64,000 bases of DNA. Origin: Terriglobia bacterium. GTDB taxonomy: Bacteria > Acidobacteriota > Terriglobia > Bryobacterales > Bryobacteraceae. This document shows positions 8,115-18,230 of the stretch, piece by piece. The notes under the pieces are model-generated. The model was not told the origin of the DNA and made no database searches. It worked only from the letters and a program-made list of their open reading frames with translations. The translations under genes and the position numbers were made by a program. The stretch is taken from assembly GCA_020073345.1 (NCBI GenBank), contig JAIQFI010000025.1, forward strand, positions 24,121 through 88,120. The letters run 5' to 3'. Position 1 is the first letter of the stretch; every line of letters starts with the position of its first letter.

Positions 8115-9716
8115 ATGGATCACGCTATCCTCGTCAAACACATATTTGCCGCCGCAGGCTTGATGGCCATCGCCTCGGCTCCGGTCCCTGGCCAGGCCTT
8201 CGCCGACTTGAAGTCCGCACCGGTGGACTACTCGAAGGCGGATATCCAGCCGCGCAGGACCTGTGAGGATCTGGGTAAGTTCAAGAAAAAGGAGATCGTG
8301 CAGATCGCCGCGGCGACGATGCCAGCGGCAAACGGCGCGCCGTCGCACTGCCGAGTCACGGGTCTGATCTCGCCCGAGATCGCGTTCGAGGTGAGCCTGC
8401 CATCTACATGGAATGGCCGCTTTTATATGATTGGCAACGGCGGTCACGCCGGCGAGGCATTGGACGACGCCGGCCGCGTGGCGCAACGCAACCAAGCTTT
8501 GCAACTCGGCTTCGCGTTCGCGCAGACGAATACGGGTCACGACGCTCGCAAGGAGCCAGGCGGAACCTTCGTCATGAGTAATCCGCAGAAGGCCATCGAC
8601 TATGCCTGGCGCGCGGTGCACCTCACGGCCACGACAGCCAAGGACATCACCAAGGACTACTATGGCAAGGCTATTTCGCGCGCTTATTGGAACTCATGTT
8701 CCAATGGCGGACGCCAGGGTCTCCTGGAGGCGCAGCGGTTCCCCGAGGACTTCGACGGCATCGTGGCAAACGCACCTTGGGTGGATCAGACCGGCTTCAC
8801 GATCGGCGCAATGTGGAATCAGAAAGCGCTCAGTGCGGCGCCGGTTACGCCGGCAAAACTCGCCCTGGTCGCCGACAAAGTGATGGCGAAGTGTGACGCC
8901 ATCGACGGTCTTAAAGACGGACTGATCGACGATCCACGCAAGTGCAACTTCGACCCACGAGGTGATGTGCCGGCCTGCAGTACGGGCACGGACAGCGCGG
9001 ATTGCCTCACTCCGGCGCAGGCGGAAGCAATCGCCAAAGTCTATAGCGGTCCGATGAGCGACGGCAAGCCTTTCTTCCCCGGTTACATGCCCGGGAGCGA
9101 AGCCGTCACAGCGGGCCTATTCGGCGGCGGCACGGGCAGTGGCTGGCTGAACGTGATCGTCGGCACGCAGCCGGATGCCAAGCCCGCGGATTTCAACTTG
9201 GCGGAAAACACGATGCGCTATCTCGTGTTCACTCCGCCGAAGCCGGACTACGACTACAAGACGTTCGATTTCGACCGCGATATTCACCTGCTGGATGAGT
9301 GGAGCAAGAAGGCGGATGCGAAGAATCCCGATCTTTCGAAGTTCCACAAACGCGGAGGCAAAGCACTAATGACTTACGGGTGGGCAGACTCGATTCTGCA
9401 GCCGATGGCCGGCGTGAAGTACTACGAGCAGGCGGTAGCCAAGAACGGCCCGGCGACCTCGGATTTCTTTCGTCTGTTCATGGTGCCCGGGATGGCGCAT
9501 TGTGGCGGCGGGGTCGGTCCGGATCGACACGACCCGATGACGGCGATGATCAATTGGGTCGAAAAGGACAAAGCCCCGGCTTCGATGGTGGCTAGTCGGG
9601 TGGTGGATAACCAGGTGGTGCGCACCCGGCCTCTCTGTCCCTACCCGCAGGTCGCCCGTTACTCTGGTCAAGGCAGTGTAGACGAGGCCACGAACTTTCG
9701 TTGCGTGGCCCCATGA
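8115..9716 (+). CDS. Tannase / feruloyl esterase family protein, secreted
   Basis: 533 residues from the ATG at 8115 (a GTG at 8109 is an alternative). A signal peptide is followed by the tannase-family fold. The nucleophile lies in WNSCSNGGRQG, where the Cys next to Ser pairs in this family with the Cys beside the catalytic His (PGMAHCGGG near residue 465). A calcium-loop segment DAIDGLKDGLIDDPRKC is present, as is the acid region YGWADSILQP. Members cleave ester bonds of gallate, ferulate or related aromatics. It fits with the CE15 and LigM-type genes downstream as part of plant-polymer breakdown. Confidence 0.9.
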   Translation: MDHAILVKHIFAAAGLMAIASAPVPGQAFADLKSAPVDYSKADIQPRRTCEDLGKFKKKEIVQIAAATMPAANGAPSHCRVTGLISPEIAFEVSLPSTWNGRFYMIGNGGHAGEALDDAGRVAQRNQALQLGFAFAQTNTGHDARKEPGGTFVMSNPQKAIDYAWRAVHLTATTAKDITKDYYGKAISRAYWNSCSNGGRQGLLEAQRFPEDFDGIVANAPWVDQTGFTIGAMWNQKALSAAPVTPAKLALVADKVMAKCDAIDGLKDGLIDDPRKCNFDPRGDVPACSTGTDSADCLTPAQAEAIAKVYSGPMSDGKPFFPGYMPGSEAVTAGLFGGGTGSGWLNVIVGTQPDAKPADFNLAENTMRYLVFTPPKPDYDYKTFDFDRDIHLLDEWSKKADAKNPDLSKFHKRGGKALMTYGWADSILQPMAGVKYYEQAVAKNGPATSDFFRLFMVPGMAHCGGGVGPDRHDPMTAMINWVEKDKAPASMVASRVVDNQVVRTRPLCPYPQVARYSGQGSVDEATNFRCVAP

Positions 9717-9725
9717 GCCGTCTCT

Positions 9726-12700
9726 TTAGAACGAAATCCGCGCGACGATCTGGCCCGTCCGCGGCTGCGATCCGTTCCCGTTAAACGTGTTGACGAATCC
9801 GTAGCCGGACGTGAGTGCTCCAAAGTTGTTTCGCGTGGTCGGTGCGGCAGCATTCGGCCCGGCGGGCTGGGTATTCGTCCCGACGCCCGAGGGGCTCGCC
9901 AGGAACAGCCGGTTAAACACGTTGAAAAACTCGGTGCGCACGTCCAATTTGACTCGATTGTCCTTGGCGAGTCCGAACGTCCGGCCCAAGCTTAGCGACT
10001 CGGAGGGCTGGCGCTGCCAGCGATAGTTGTTGTAGTACGGCGCAGAGGCGCCGAACTGGCCGGCGGGAGCGTCCACCCAGCCAGCCGGATTGAGCACCAG
10101 TTGCGTCGTTGGGTCGAAGCACTTGCAGTTCGGGTCGAAATTGAGCAACGGCTGGCCGGTTCGGTTCCAGAAGGTCTGACCGCCGCCCCAAACCGCGGGA
10201 TTGTTAGTCGCGTTACGAGCCAACTGCGCGAGCAGGCCGTTGTTGGATGTCGGGGTGCGAAGCACTTCGCCGCTCTGGTAGCGAAGCACGCCAGCGATAT
10301 TCCAGTCGCGCGCCGCCCACGACAAGGCTTTCATGCCTGTGCCGTCCCCGGCGATTCGGGGCGTAGTGTAGCGGAACGACGTCACCAGAATGAACGGCCG
10401 GCTGAACCCCGAAATCTGCTTGTTGTTATTCCGGTTGTAAACGTCGTTGATGAGGTTGGGAGCCGGGGTCAGGTAGCTGGTGTCGGCGCCCACGCCAAGA
10501 TTGAGCTCCTTCTGCCAGGTGAAGGCCGAATCCACGGTAAGACCTCTCGAAAGGCGCTTCGTCACTTTGGCTTGGAGCGAGTCGTACCAGGTGGTTCCCA
10601 GAGGCGGCCCGAGGAATCCCGGGATTCCCAGGAACTGCGGCTGAGCCCGAAACACCTGATTCAAAGTATTGGTCGCCGGGAAGCCTGGGTACACATTGTT
10701 GGGATTCTGTAGGAACGGGAACTTCGCGATCACGTTCGGAGAACTGATGCGGGTATTGAGCAGCGCGCGGTCCGTCGGGTTGTTCATATCGATTCCCCAA
10801 TTGGTTTTCAGTTGCGCCGGATCGAGCGAGTTGTAGTCCTCCAGCGAGAGCACCGGAGCGGTCCACCAAGCTCCACGATTGCCCACATAAGCGGCCTCGA
10901 CCACCAGATCGTGAGTGATCTCGCGCTGCAGGCCGATGCTCCATTGGAAGATCCGCGGCGGGCGGCCGGAGTTGCGGTCGATGTGCGTGAACGGACTGTA
11001 GGGAGGCCGCACGCCCGGCGCCACTTCGAAGGGACGGGGAGCGTAGTTCGGCCATATGTTTACTGGATTGCCGAAACGATTTCCCGGCGCCAGCGGGTTC
11101 CCGTCAATGAGGGACCCGGCGTTCTCTCCGAACCCGGCCGGGGAATGCGTCAGAAAGTCATTCGCGCTGCGGCCCAGGTTGGCCTGATTGGGAGCCGTTC
11201 CGTAGGCTAGCCCGGCTCCCATGCGGAGAACCGTCTTGGTGTTGATCTGATAAGCGGCGCCCAGCCGCGGCCCTAGTGCCCACGGGTAATTGTGGTTGAA
11301 CGTGCAATTACAAACGGCTTCGTAGATCACCGTTCCGTTCCGGTTGGCGGCCACCGGATTCGGGCGGTCAAAGGCCACGCTCGACATCCGGCCGTACTGC
11401 TCTTTCAGCAAGGTGACGTAATCGTAGCGCAGGCCATAATCGAGCGTCAGCTTGCGCGTTACCTTCCAGGAGTCCTGGATGTAGCCGGCATAGGAATGGT
11501 TACCCAGCCGCATGACTGCCTGTACGCCATTGTTGATGGCGTTGGACGAGCCCAAAAGGTAGCTGGCGTAGGCGAATCCGGTGTTTGCGTTCGTCCCTCG
11601 TCCGTCCTGCCAGGGATCGGCGGTCTGGGTCCCCGCGAAGGTGAAAATACCGTGCGCGCGGGAATACGTATGCGTTGGAAAGCCTTCAAACAGCGCCTCA
11701 CCGCCGGCCTTAATGGTATGGTTTCCCTTCACCCAAGTCAGGTTGATGTTGAAGGTAGGTTTGTCGTCTATGAAGTATTCGTAGGGAGCGAAATGACCAG
11801 TGGACTGGGTGAAGCCGCCGCGCGAGGTGTCCCCGCCAAATATGATTTGCGGGAACAGTTGCGAAGCGGAGAAGTTGCCGCCCCAGCCTAATTGGCTCTG
11901 GTCATACGGAGCGGTCAGGAACGACTGGTTCAGATACATGAGGCCCGCGCCCACATGAAACAGAAGAGTGGGAGTGAGGGTCTGGTCATAGTTGATGCGA
12001 ATGGTCCGAGTAGTGGCATCGTTTTGCTGGCGCGCGCTGATGGGATCGGGAATGCCGTCGGCGTTGGGGGTAGAGGTCCGGTTCTCCGAATAGTACCCGG
12101 CCAGCTTTATGGTTGAACTGAGATTGTGGTCCAGCTTGAAGGAGGGAATGGTGGTGTGCCGGTAGTTGCTGAATGCCGGAATGGGATAGTTGTTGACCAC
12201 TCCGGAGTTCAAAGGCAGGGGTATGAATCCTTGAATCTTGAGTGCCACCTTATCCATTCGATCCAGCGGAACCGCGTTGCTCGGAAACGGATCGCGAACG
12301 CTCGAGCCGTCCGCCGCAGTTTTGGTGGTGTTCGGATCGAAAATCTGGTTCTGGATCAAAGCCCGGCCGGCAGCGTCGACGGCCGGCTGGCCGCCAATGG
12401 TCAACGGCCCGATCAAGGCCGCGCTGAAGTTGCCTTGCCTGTATGCCGTCGTGGGAACCGTGGTGAGATGGTCGGCGACAATCTGGCTCTCGCGGAATTG
12501 CTCGAAGTTGAAGAAGAAGAAACTTTTGTCATGGCCGTTGTACAATCCCGGAATCTCGATCGGTCCGCCGAACGTGAACCCGTAGTTGTTGCGGCGCTGC
12601 GCGTTGCGGATGTGCTGGCCGCTTCTCTGGCTGTTGGTGACGCCGGCGTCGGTGAACGGCGTGCCGGCGTTAAGGACTTCGTTCACAAAGTAGTCGTACC

Positions 12701-13454
12701 CGCTGCCGTGAAACTGGTTGGTGCCGGACTTCATGGTGTAGTTGAAGTAGCCGCCGCCCGCCTGCCCGTATTCCGCCGCGAAGTTTGAGACCTGAACCGT
12801 CACTTCCTGGATCGCATCCAGGCTCGCCTGGGACACCTGGTTGAACTGGCGATGCTCGCCGTTGGTGGCGTCCTGGCCCTCGATCCGGATGGACTGAGTG
12901 TTGGCCGGCATGCCGTTCACTCGCAACGTATTGTCGTTGGCGAAGGATGAGCCCGGAATCAGGTTGATGGCCTGCAACGGATTTCGCACGTTGCCCACGC
13001 CTGCGCCGAATCCCAGGTTGATCACCGGAAGATTGTCAACCCGATCGGTGGTCATGTTATGGCTCATCTCTCCACTCTCGGTCTTAAGCAGGGCCGTGGA
13101 TTCGGTTACCGTGACGGACTCGCTAGTCGCTCCGACCTCGAGCGGCACGTCTATCCGAACCGTACCCGCCACCTGAACGGTTATGTTCTGGCGGACGAAC
13201 CTCTTGAACCCCGCCACCGTCACGGCGACTTCGTAGTTTCCAGCCGGCAACTGGGACAGAGTGAAGTTGCCGGTGTCCGTACTGGCGACCTCAAAGACGG
13301 CGCTGGTAGCGACGTTCCTGGCTTCCACCTTGGCGCCGGCCACGATGGCGCCGGCGGGATCTGCTATCGTGCCCGTGATGGTTCCGCGATCGCTTTGCGC
13401 CATCGCAGCAACAATACAGAGGAATAAATAGGCAAAGGCCCTGAGTGTACGCAT
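9726..13454 (-). CDS. TonB-dependent receptor, Oar-like, with carboxypeptidase regulatory-like domain
   Basis: 1242 residues. The ATG at 13454 is preferred over one at 13484 because GAGGAG sits just upstream and a signal peptide follows (MRTLRAFAYLFLCIVAAMAQ). Residues about 25-105 form the carboxypeptidase-like beta-sandwich (GTITGTIADPAGAIVAGAKV, STDTGNFTLSQLPAGNYEV). The plug (TALLKTESGEMSHNMTTDRV, LRVNGMPANTQSIRIEGQDA) and a long barrel full of Tyr/Asn-rich strands end in aromatic Phe (ARISF). Such receptors are the main large-nutrient importers in Solibacter-like bacteria. It is flanked by catabolic genes on the other strand; substrate unknown. Confidence 0.9.
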   Translation of the reverse strand: MRTLRAFAYLFLCIVAAMAQSDRGTITGTIADPAGAIVAGAKVEARNVATSAVFEVASTDTGNFTLSQLPAGNYEVAVTVAGFKRFVRQNITVQVAGTVRIDVPLEVGATSESVTVTESTALLKTESGEMSHNMTTDRVDNLPVINLGFGAGVGNVRNPLQAINLIPGSSFANDNTLRVNGMPANTQSIRIEGQDATNGEHRQFNQVSQASLDAIQEVTVQVSNFAAEYGQAGGGYFNYTMKSGTNQFHGSGYDYFVNEVLNAGTPFTDAGVTNSQRSGQHIRNAQRRNNYGFTFGGPIEIPGLYNGHDKSFFFFNFEQFRESQIVADHLTTVPTTAYRQGNFSAALIGPLTIGGQPAVDAAGRALIQNQIFDPNTTKTAADGSSVRDPFPSNAVPLDRMDKVALKIQGFIPLPLNSGVVNNYPIPAFSNYRHTTIPSFKLDHNLSSTIKLAGYYSENRTSTPNADGIPDPISARQQNDATTRTIRINYDQTLTPTLLFHVGAGLMYLNQSFLTAPYDQSQLGWGGNFSASQLFPQIIFGGDTSRGGFTQSTGHFAPYEYFIDDKPTFNINLTWVKGNHTIKAGGEALFEGFPTHTYSRAHGIFTFAGTQTADPWQDGRGTNANTGFAYASYLLGSSNAINNGVQAVMRLGNHSYAGYIQDSWKVTRKLTLDYGLRYDYVTLLKEQYGRMSSVAFDRPNPVAANRNGTVIYEAVCNCTFNHNYPWALGPRLGAAYQINTKTVLRMGAGLAYGTAPNQANLGRSANDFLTHSPAGFGENAGSLIDGNPLAPGNRFGNPVNIWPNYAPRPFEVAPGVRPPYSPFTHIDRNSGRPPRIFQWSIGLQREITHDLVVEAAYVGNRGAWWTAPVLSLEDYNSLDPAQLKTNWGIDMNNPTDRALLNTRISSPNVIAKFPFLQNPNNVYPGFPATNTLNQVFRAQPQFLGIPGFLGPPLGTTWYDSLQAKVTKRLSRGLTVDSAFTWQKELNLGVGADTSYLTPAPNLINDVYNRNNNKQISGFSRPFILVTSFRYTTPRIAGDGTGMKALSWAARDWNIAGVLRYQSGEVLRTPTSNNGLLAQLARNATNNPAVWGGGQTFWNRTGQPLLNFDPNCKCFDPTTQLVLNPAGWVDAPAGQFGASAPYYNNYRWQRQPSESLSLGRTFGLAKDNRVKLDVRTEFFNVFNRLFLASPSGVGTNTQPAGPNAAAPTTRNNFGALTSGYGFVNTFNGNGSQPRTGQIVARISF

Positions 13455-13676
13455 GAAATCTCCTCGTGACGAAGTGTTCTTCACTGCCGCTTTGAGCGAA
13501 ACCCTAGAGAAACAGACAGTGGCGGAATCTTATACCCGCTTAATTCCCAAGTCAACCGGGGGGCGCAGACTCGATCCAGCCGAACTAATAGTAACTATCA
13601 ACGCAATTGATATCCATGAACCTGCGTCGAAAAGCTCCCGTGATATGCTTCGGGGCACTCTGCGGGAACGACGCAC

Positions 13677-14834
13677 ATGAAACGAAGCGAAAAACGAATC
13701 CTGACGACGCACGTTGGAAGCCTGGTGCGCCCTCCGGAGCTGAAGGCACTAGCCCAGTCCGGGCAAGATCGGCCGGAGGACGCTGCACCGACGGGCGGCT
13801 ACATCGAAACGCTGCAGCGCGCGACTGCCGAAGTGGTCAAGAAACAAGCCGCGGTCGGTGTGGACATCGTCAGCGACGGTGAATTCGGAAAATCCAGTTG
13901 GTCTAACTACGTTCTGAATCGCATAACGGGATTCGAAATCCGGCCCAACCAATTGCGCCCGGCCGTGTGGCTTGGCCGGGACCTGGATCGGTTCGGCGAT
14001 TTGATCGCTCGTGAAATGCCGAGCGTGCTCGCCGGTCGTCCCACGGAAGCCTGCATCGGGCCGATTGAATACAGCGACCGGGCTCCCATCCGTCGCGCCA
14101 TCGCCAATTTTCAAGCAGCTTTGAAGGCGGTCAAGGTAGAAGAGGCGTTTCTGACAGCAGTTGCTCCCGCCAGCACTGCCTATGATGGCGTGAACGAGTA
14201 CTACGCGACGGAGAAAGAGTATATCTTCGCGCTGGCTGAAGCGTTGCGGCAGGAGTACCTGGAGATTCACCAGTCTGGTTTGCTTCTTCAGGTGGACGAC
14301 GCCGTACTCGCCAATATGTACGATCACCTGGTGCAGCAGAGTCCGGAACGCTACCGGGAATGGGCGCAGCTGCGAGTCGACGCGCTGAATCACGCGCTTC
14401 GAGGTATTCCCGAAGACCGGGTGAGGTACCACATATGCTTTGGAAGCTGGCACGTTCCGCACCTGGCGGACGCCGCATTGGGGGACATCGTCGGCTTCAT
14501 CTTGCAGGTGCGCGCCGGGGCTTATTCGATTGAGGCCGCCAATCCCAGGCATGAACACGAGTGGCGGGTCTGGCAGGATCGCAAATTACCCGCCGGGAAA
14601 ATCCTGATTCCGGGAGTGATCACGCATCATACGATCACCGTGGAACACCCCCGGCTGGTCGCGGATCGGATTGTTCGTTATGCGAAGCTGGTCGGCCCCG
14701 AAAACGTGATCGCAGGCACGGATTGCGGCTTCGCGCAGGTGGACGTGATCGAGCGCGTACCGGCGCCGGTGATGTGGGCCAAGTTCGAGGCCCTCGTTCA
14801 AGGCGCGGCGCTTGCCAGCAAGGAGCTGTTCTAA
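13677..14834 (+). CDS. Cobalamin-independent methionine synthase-like (MetE C-terminal family) protein
   Basis: 385 residues, a single-domain relative of the catalytic half of MetE. Opening motif ILTTHVGSLVRP. The zinc-ligand set of MetE can be traced: His and Cys in RYHICFGSW, Glu in YSIEAANPRHEHEW, and Cys in GTDCGFAQ. It lacks the MetE N-terminal domain, like the stand-alone YxjG/YxjH-type proteins. These transfer methyl groups to thiols, but the exact donor and acceptor are not established for short forms. Start is the ATG at 13677. It ends 37 nt before the PQQ dehydrogenase gene. Confidence 0.85.
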   Translation: MKRSEKRILTTHVGSLVRPPELKALAQSGQDRPEDAAPTGGYIETLQRATAEVVKKQAAVGVDIVSDGEFGKSSWSNYVLNRITGFEIRPNQLRPAVWLGRDLDRFGDLIAREMPSVLAGRPTEACIGPIEYSDRAPIRRAIANFQAALKAVKVEEAFLTAVAPASTAYDGVNEYYATEKEYIFALAEALRQEYLEIHQSGLLLQVDDAVLANMYDHLVQQSPERYREWAQLRVDALNHALRGIPEDRVRYHICFGSWHVPHLADAALGDIVGFILQVRAGAYSIEAANPRHEHEWRVWQDRKLPAGKILIPGVITHHTITVEHPRLVADRIVRYAKLVGPENVIAGTDCGFAQVDVIERVPAPVMWAKFEALVQGAALASKELF

Positions 14835-14871
14835 AACCGTTCTAGAATTAAGGTCGGTGCGGAGGACACAA

Positions 14872-16848
14872 ATGATGCTTCGGTCCATTCGATTCTTGAA
14901 GTCCTGGTTCCCGATGACCATGGTGGCGCTGCTGGCTGGCTGGATCATGGTGGCGCAGCAGCCGCGCCGGGTAGATGACGCGCTGTTGAAGACCGGGAGC
15001 AAGACCGGCGAGGAATGGATCAGCTACGGTGTCAATTGGTCGGAGCAGCGTTACAGCCCGCTGAAGCAGATTGACGCATCCAACGTGAGCCGTCTCGGAC
15101 TGGCTTGGTCCTACGACATTCCGCTCGCACCGGGCAATCCTCAAACTCACCAGGAAGGAACCCCGATCGTCTTCAACGGCGTTTTGTACAGCATCACTCC
15201 GTGGAGCATCGTGTACGCCGTCGATCTCAAAACCGGCAAGGAACTCTGGCGAGCCGATCCGGAAGTGAATCAGCAAGTCTGGCAATCGAGAATCTGCTGC
15301 GGAGTGGTGAATCGCGGTATTGCTATGTACGAAGGAAAAATCATCGCCCCAGCCGTGGACGGCAGGCTCAGAGCCCTGGACGCGGCGACCGGCAGGGTTC
15401 TCTGGGAGACGCGAGTCTCACCTGAAACCATGCCTTACACCATCACCATGGCGCCCCGCGTCATCAAGGGCGGCAAGATCATCATCGGAGTGAGCGGCGG
15501 GGAGTACGGGGTGCGAGGCTTCTTCTCCGCCTACGACGTGAACACCGGGAAAATGGCCTGGCGCTTCTACACCGTGCCCGGCGATCCGTCCAAGCCGTTC
15601 GAACATCCCGAGCTGGAGGCGGCGGCTAAGACCTGGACCAACGACTGGTGGAAGATCGGCGGAGGCGCCGAAGTCTGGAACGGCATGGCCTACGATGCCG
15701 ACAACGACATCGTCTACGTTGGGACGGGCCAGCCTGGTCCGTGGACGGACGTGCATCGCGGTCCTGGCGACAATCTGTACTCGTGCAGCATCATCGCCGT
15801 TCGCGGCGCGACCGGAAAGATGGTTTGGTATTACCAGGAGGTCCCCGGTGACGACTGGGATTACGACTCCATTGCGGACTTGATGCTGGCCGATCTCACG
15901 ATCAACGGAAGACGGCGCCAGGTGATCATGCACGCGCCGAAGGACGCGTTCTTTTACGTGATCGACCGAGTGACCGGAGAAGTTATTTCGGCGGATCCGA
16001 TCACAAAGGTATCCTGGGCCACGGGAATGGACGCAAAAGGGCACCCGATCGTGAATCCGGCGGCGCGCTATAAGACGACGCCGGTCAATGTGAATCCCGG
16101 ACCGTCGGGCGGCCACGTCTGGCCTCCGTGGTCCTACAATCCCGGCACCGGCCTGGTTTATATTCCCGGGACGGCCGGTCAAGGCTCGAATTATACGGCC
16201 GCAGCGAGCTTTACGCCCGCTCCCACGGAGATCGGTCCTACCGGACGCGGACAGATGAACATGGGCACGGCTTTGGGAGGTGGACAACTCGGTCGCGGCG
16301 CGAATCAAGCCAAGGGTGCTGCCCCGGCAGGCACGCCTCCGCCTGACAACGCGGAAGCTGCTGCGGTTCAAGCCGCACAGCAGGCCCCGGCAGCAGCTCC
16401 CAAACCGGAACCGCTGGCGCAAATCGGACCTGACGGACCAACGGGCAATGTCCTGTATGCGTGGGATCCCATCGCACGGAAAGAACGCTGGCGGGCAGCT
16501 GGCGCCGGAGCGGGGCCGTTTTCGGGCGGAAGCCTATCGACCGCCGGAAATCTTGTGTTTTCGAGCGTGAATAACAAGCTCCTCGCGTTTCGCGCGGATA
16601 CCGGAGAAAAACTTCTCGATCTGGATCTCTACATGTCGCAGATGGGACCACCAATCTCATTCATGATCGATGGCAAGCAATACATCAGCGTCGCGGGCGG
16701 TCCCCCCGGCGGGGGCGCTTTCGGCGGCGGAGCCGGACATGGGGCTGCAAAGGCTGGGGATGCGCCAGCGCTTCCTCCACAACCGGCGCACCTGCTGCTC
16801 CTCACCGTGGACGGCAAAGCTCCCATTCCCGGAGCGCCGGCCAAGTGA
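14872..16848 (+). CDS. PQQ-dependent (quinoprotein) alcohol dehydrogenase
   Basis: 658 residues from the ATG at 14872, with GGAGG upstream and a membrane/signal segment (WFPMTMVALLAGWIMVA). It is an eight-bladed propeller: repeated tryptophan-docking segments such as AVDLKTGKELWR, ALDAATGRVLWETR and VRGATGKMVWYYQ. The vicinal cysteines RICCGVVNRG and the catalytic aspartate region PGDDWDYDSIAD are present. A Pro/Ala/Gln-rich insertion lies near residues 470-530 and the protein ends Gly-rich. There is no C-terminal cytochrome domain, so a separate electron acceptor is needed. Periplasmic oxidation of an alcohol or sugar is expected. Confidence 0.9.
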   Translation: MMLRSIRFLKSWFPMTMVALLAGWIMVAQQPRRVDDALLKTGSKTGEEWISYGVNWSEQRYSPLKQIDASNVSRLGLAWSYDIPLAPGNPQTHQEGTPIVFNGVLYSITPWSIVYAVDLKTGKELWRADPEVNQQVWQSRICCGVVNRGIAMYEGKIIAPAVDGRLRALDAATGRVLWETRVSPETMPYTITMAPRVIKGGKIIIGVSGGEYGVRGFFSAYDVNTGKMAWRFYTVPGDPSKPFEHPELEAAAKTWTNDWWKIGGGAEVWNGMAYDADNDIVYVGTGQPGPWTDVHRGPGDNLYSCSIIAVRGATGKMVWYYQEVPGDDWDYDSIADLMLADLTINGRRRQVIMHAPKDAFFYVIDRVTGEVISADPITKVSWATGMDAKGHPIVNPAARYKTTPVNVNPGPSGGHVWPPWSYNPGTGLVYIPGTAGQGSNYTAAASFTPAPTEIGPTGRGQMNMGTALGGGQLGRGANQAKGAAPAGTPPPDNAEAAAVQAAQQAPAAAPKPEPLAQIGPDGPTGNVLYAWDPIARKERWRAAGAGAGPFSGGSLSTAGNLVFSSVNNKLLAFRADTGEKLLDLDLYMSQMGPPISFMIDGKQYISVAGGPPGGGAFGGGAGHGAAKAGDAPALPPQPAHLLLLTVDGKAPIPGAPAK

Positions 16849-16883
16849 AGTCCGTTATTGAGAAGACTCGAAGGAGAAAGCTA

Positions 16884-18221
16884 ATGCATGCACAAGGTCT
16901 GACTCGCCGTGGGTGGGCGCTGGCCATAGCCCTGCAGATCGTTCCGGTCTCGTTTGCTCAAAATGGAGCGGGCGGTGCGCACTGGGTGGCCACGTGGGCG
17001 ACTGCGCAGCAACAGCCCGGGTTCGGCTTCGGCCGGGGAGGACCTGGAGGACGAGGCGCGGCTGGCCAACCCGCGGGCGCGCCAGGACAACAGCCTCAAC
17101 AAACTCCGGCCCCTGCGCCGGCCGCGGCAACGCCAGCCGCGGGTACTCTCAACAATCAGACCGCCCGCATGATCATCCGGACCAGCATCGGTGGAGACCG
17201 TGTTCGCGTTCAATTCTCCAACGCGTTTGGCACAGCGCCGCTGGATATGGGCGCCGCGCACGTCGCGTTACGCGGCAAGGATTCGGCCATCGTGCCCGGG
17301 TCGGATCGCCCGCTTTTGTTCAACGGGAAGGCTTCGGCCAGAGTTTTGCCGGGCGCGGTGCTCCTGAGCGATCCGGTCGATCTGGTGGTGCCCAAGCTCG
17401 CCGACCTCGCCATCAGCGTGTATGTTCCCGGCAACTCTGGTGTCGCTTCGCAGCACTCCCAGGCCTTGCATACCACTTACATATCGAAAGAAGGAGACAC
17501 AACCGGCCAGTCTGAGATGACTGATGCGACGACCACGCGCGCGTGGTATTGGATTTCGAGCGTCGATGTCCTGGCCCCGGCCGATGCAGCATCGATCGTC
17601 GCCTTTGGCGACTCGATCACCGATGGCACGACTTCGACTGTGGACGCCAATCGGAGCTGGCCGAGTCTTCTTTCCGAGCGGCTGGTCGCCAATCCTGCCA
17701 CCGCCAACCTCTCGGTGCTGAACATGGGGATTGCCGGCAATCAGGTCCTCGGCGACGGCGCGGGAGTCGCCGCACTGGCCCGTTTCGATCGAGACGTGCT
17801 GAGCCAGGCCGGTGTGAAGTGGCTGATGATTCTCGAGGGCATTAATGATATGAACCTCGCGGGCCGGGGAGGCAACGCGCCCGGTCGGGCGCTGACCGCC
17901 GACGATCTGATCGGGGGAATGCAGCAGATGATCGAACGTGCGCATACCCATGGAATCAAAGTCATCGGTTGCACCTTGACTCCCTTCGGCGGGGCCAGTG
18001 ACGCCGTCGAGAACATGAGGCAGGCCTTGAATCTGTTCATCCGGACCGGCGGCGCTTTCGATGCCGTGGTGGATTGGGACAAGGTCATCCGGGATCCGAA
18101 CGACCCCCGGCAGTTCATCAAGGAATACAACAACACCGACCGCCTCCATCCTAACGACGCCGGTTACAAAGCCATGGCGGATGCCGTCGATCTCTCGATA
18201 TTCGCGCCGAAAACCAGATAG
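16884..18221 (+). CDS. Secreted SGNH/GDSL esterase with N-terminal beta domain
   Basis: 445 residues. The ATG at 16884 follows AAGGAG and gives a signal peptide. After an Ala/Pro/Gln-rich linker (about residues 45-85) comes a beta-rich domain with NQTARMIIRTSIGGDRVRVQFSN. The hydrolase domain has block I VAFGDSITDG, block II GIAGNQ, block III EGINDM and block V DRLHPNDAG with the catalytic Asp/His. This architecture is common in bacterial carbohydrate esterases that remove acyl groups from polysaccharides. Followed 9 nt later by the CE15 gene, then another SGNH esterase, forming an esterase operon. Confidence 0.9.
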   Translation: MHAQGLTRRGWALAIALQIVPVSFAQNGAGGAHWVATWATAQQQPGFGFGRGGPGGRGAAGQPAGAPGQQPQQTPAPAPAAATPAAGTLNNQTARMIIRTSIGGDRVRVQFSNAFGTAPLDMGAAHVALRGKDSAIVPGSDRPLLFNGKASARVLPGAVLLSDPVDLVVPKLADLAISVYVPGNSGVASQHSQALHTTYISKEGDTTGQSEMTDATTTRAWYWISSVDVLAPADAASIVAFGDSITDGTTSTVDANRSWPSLLSERLVANPATANLSVLNMGIAGNQVLGDGAGVAALARFDRDVLSQAGVKWLMILEGINDMNLAGRGGNAPGRALTADDLIGGMQQMIERAHTHGIKVIGCTLTPFGGASDAVENMRQALNLFIRTGGAFDAVVDWDKVIRDPNDPRQFIKEYNNTDRLHPNDAGYKAMADAVDLSIFAPKTR

Positions 18222-18230
18222 CATACGAGT

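Noticed and set aside
15418..16422. Long antisense frame inside the PQQ dehydrogenase
   Set aside because: Arg/His-rich shadow translation of a GC-rich gene.
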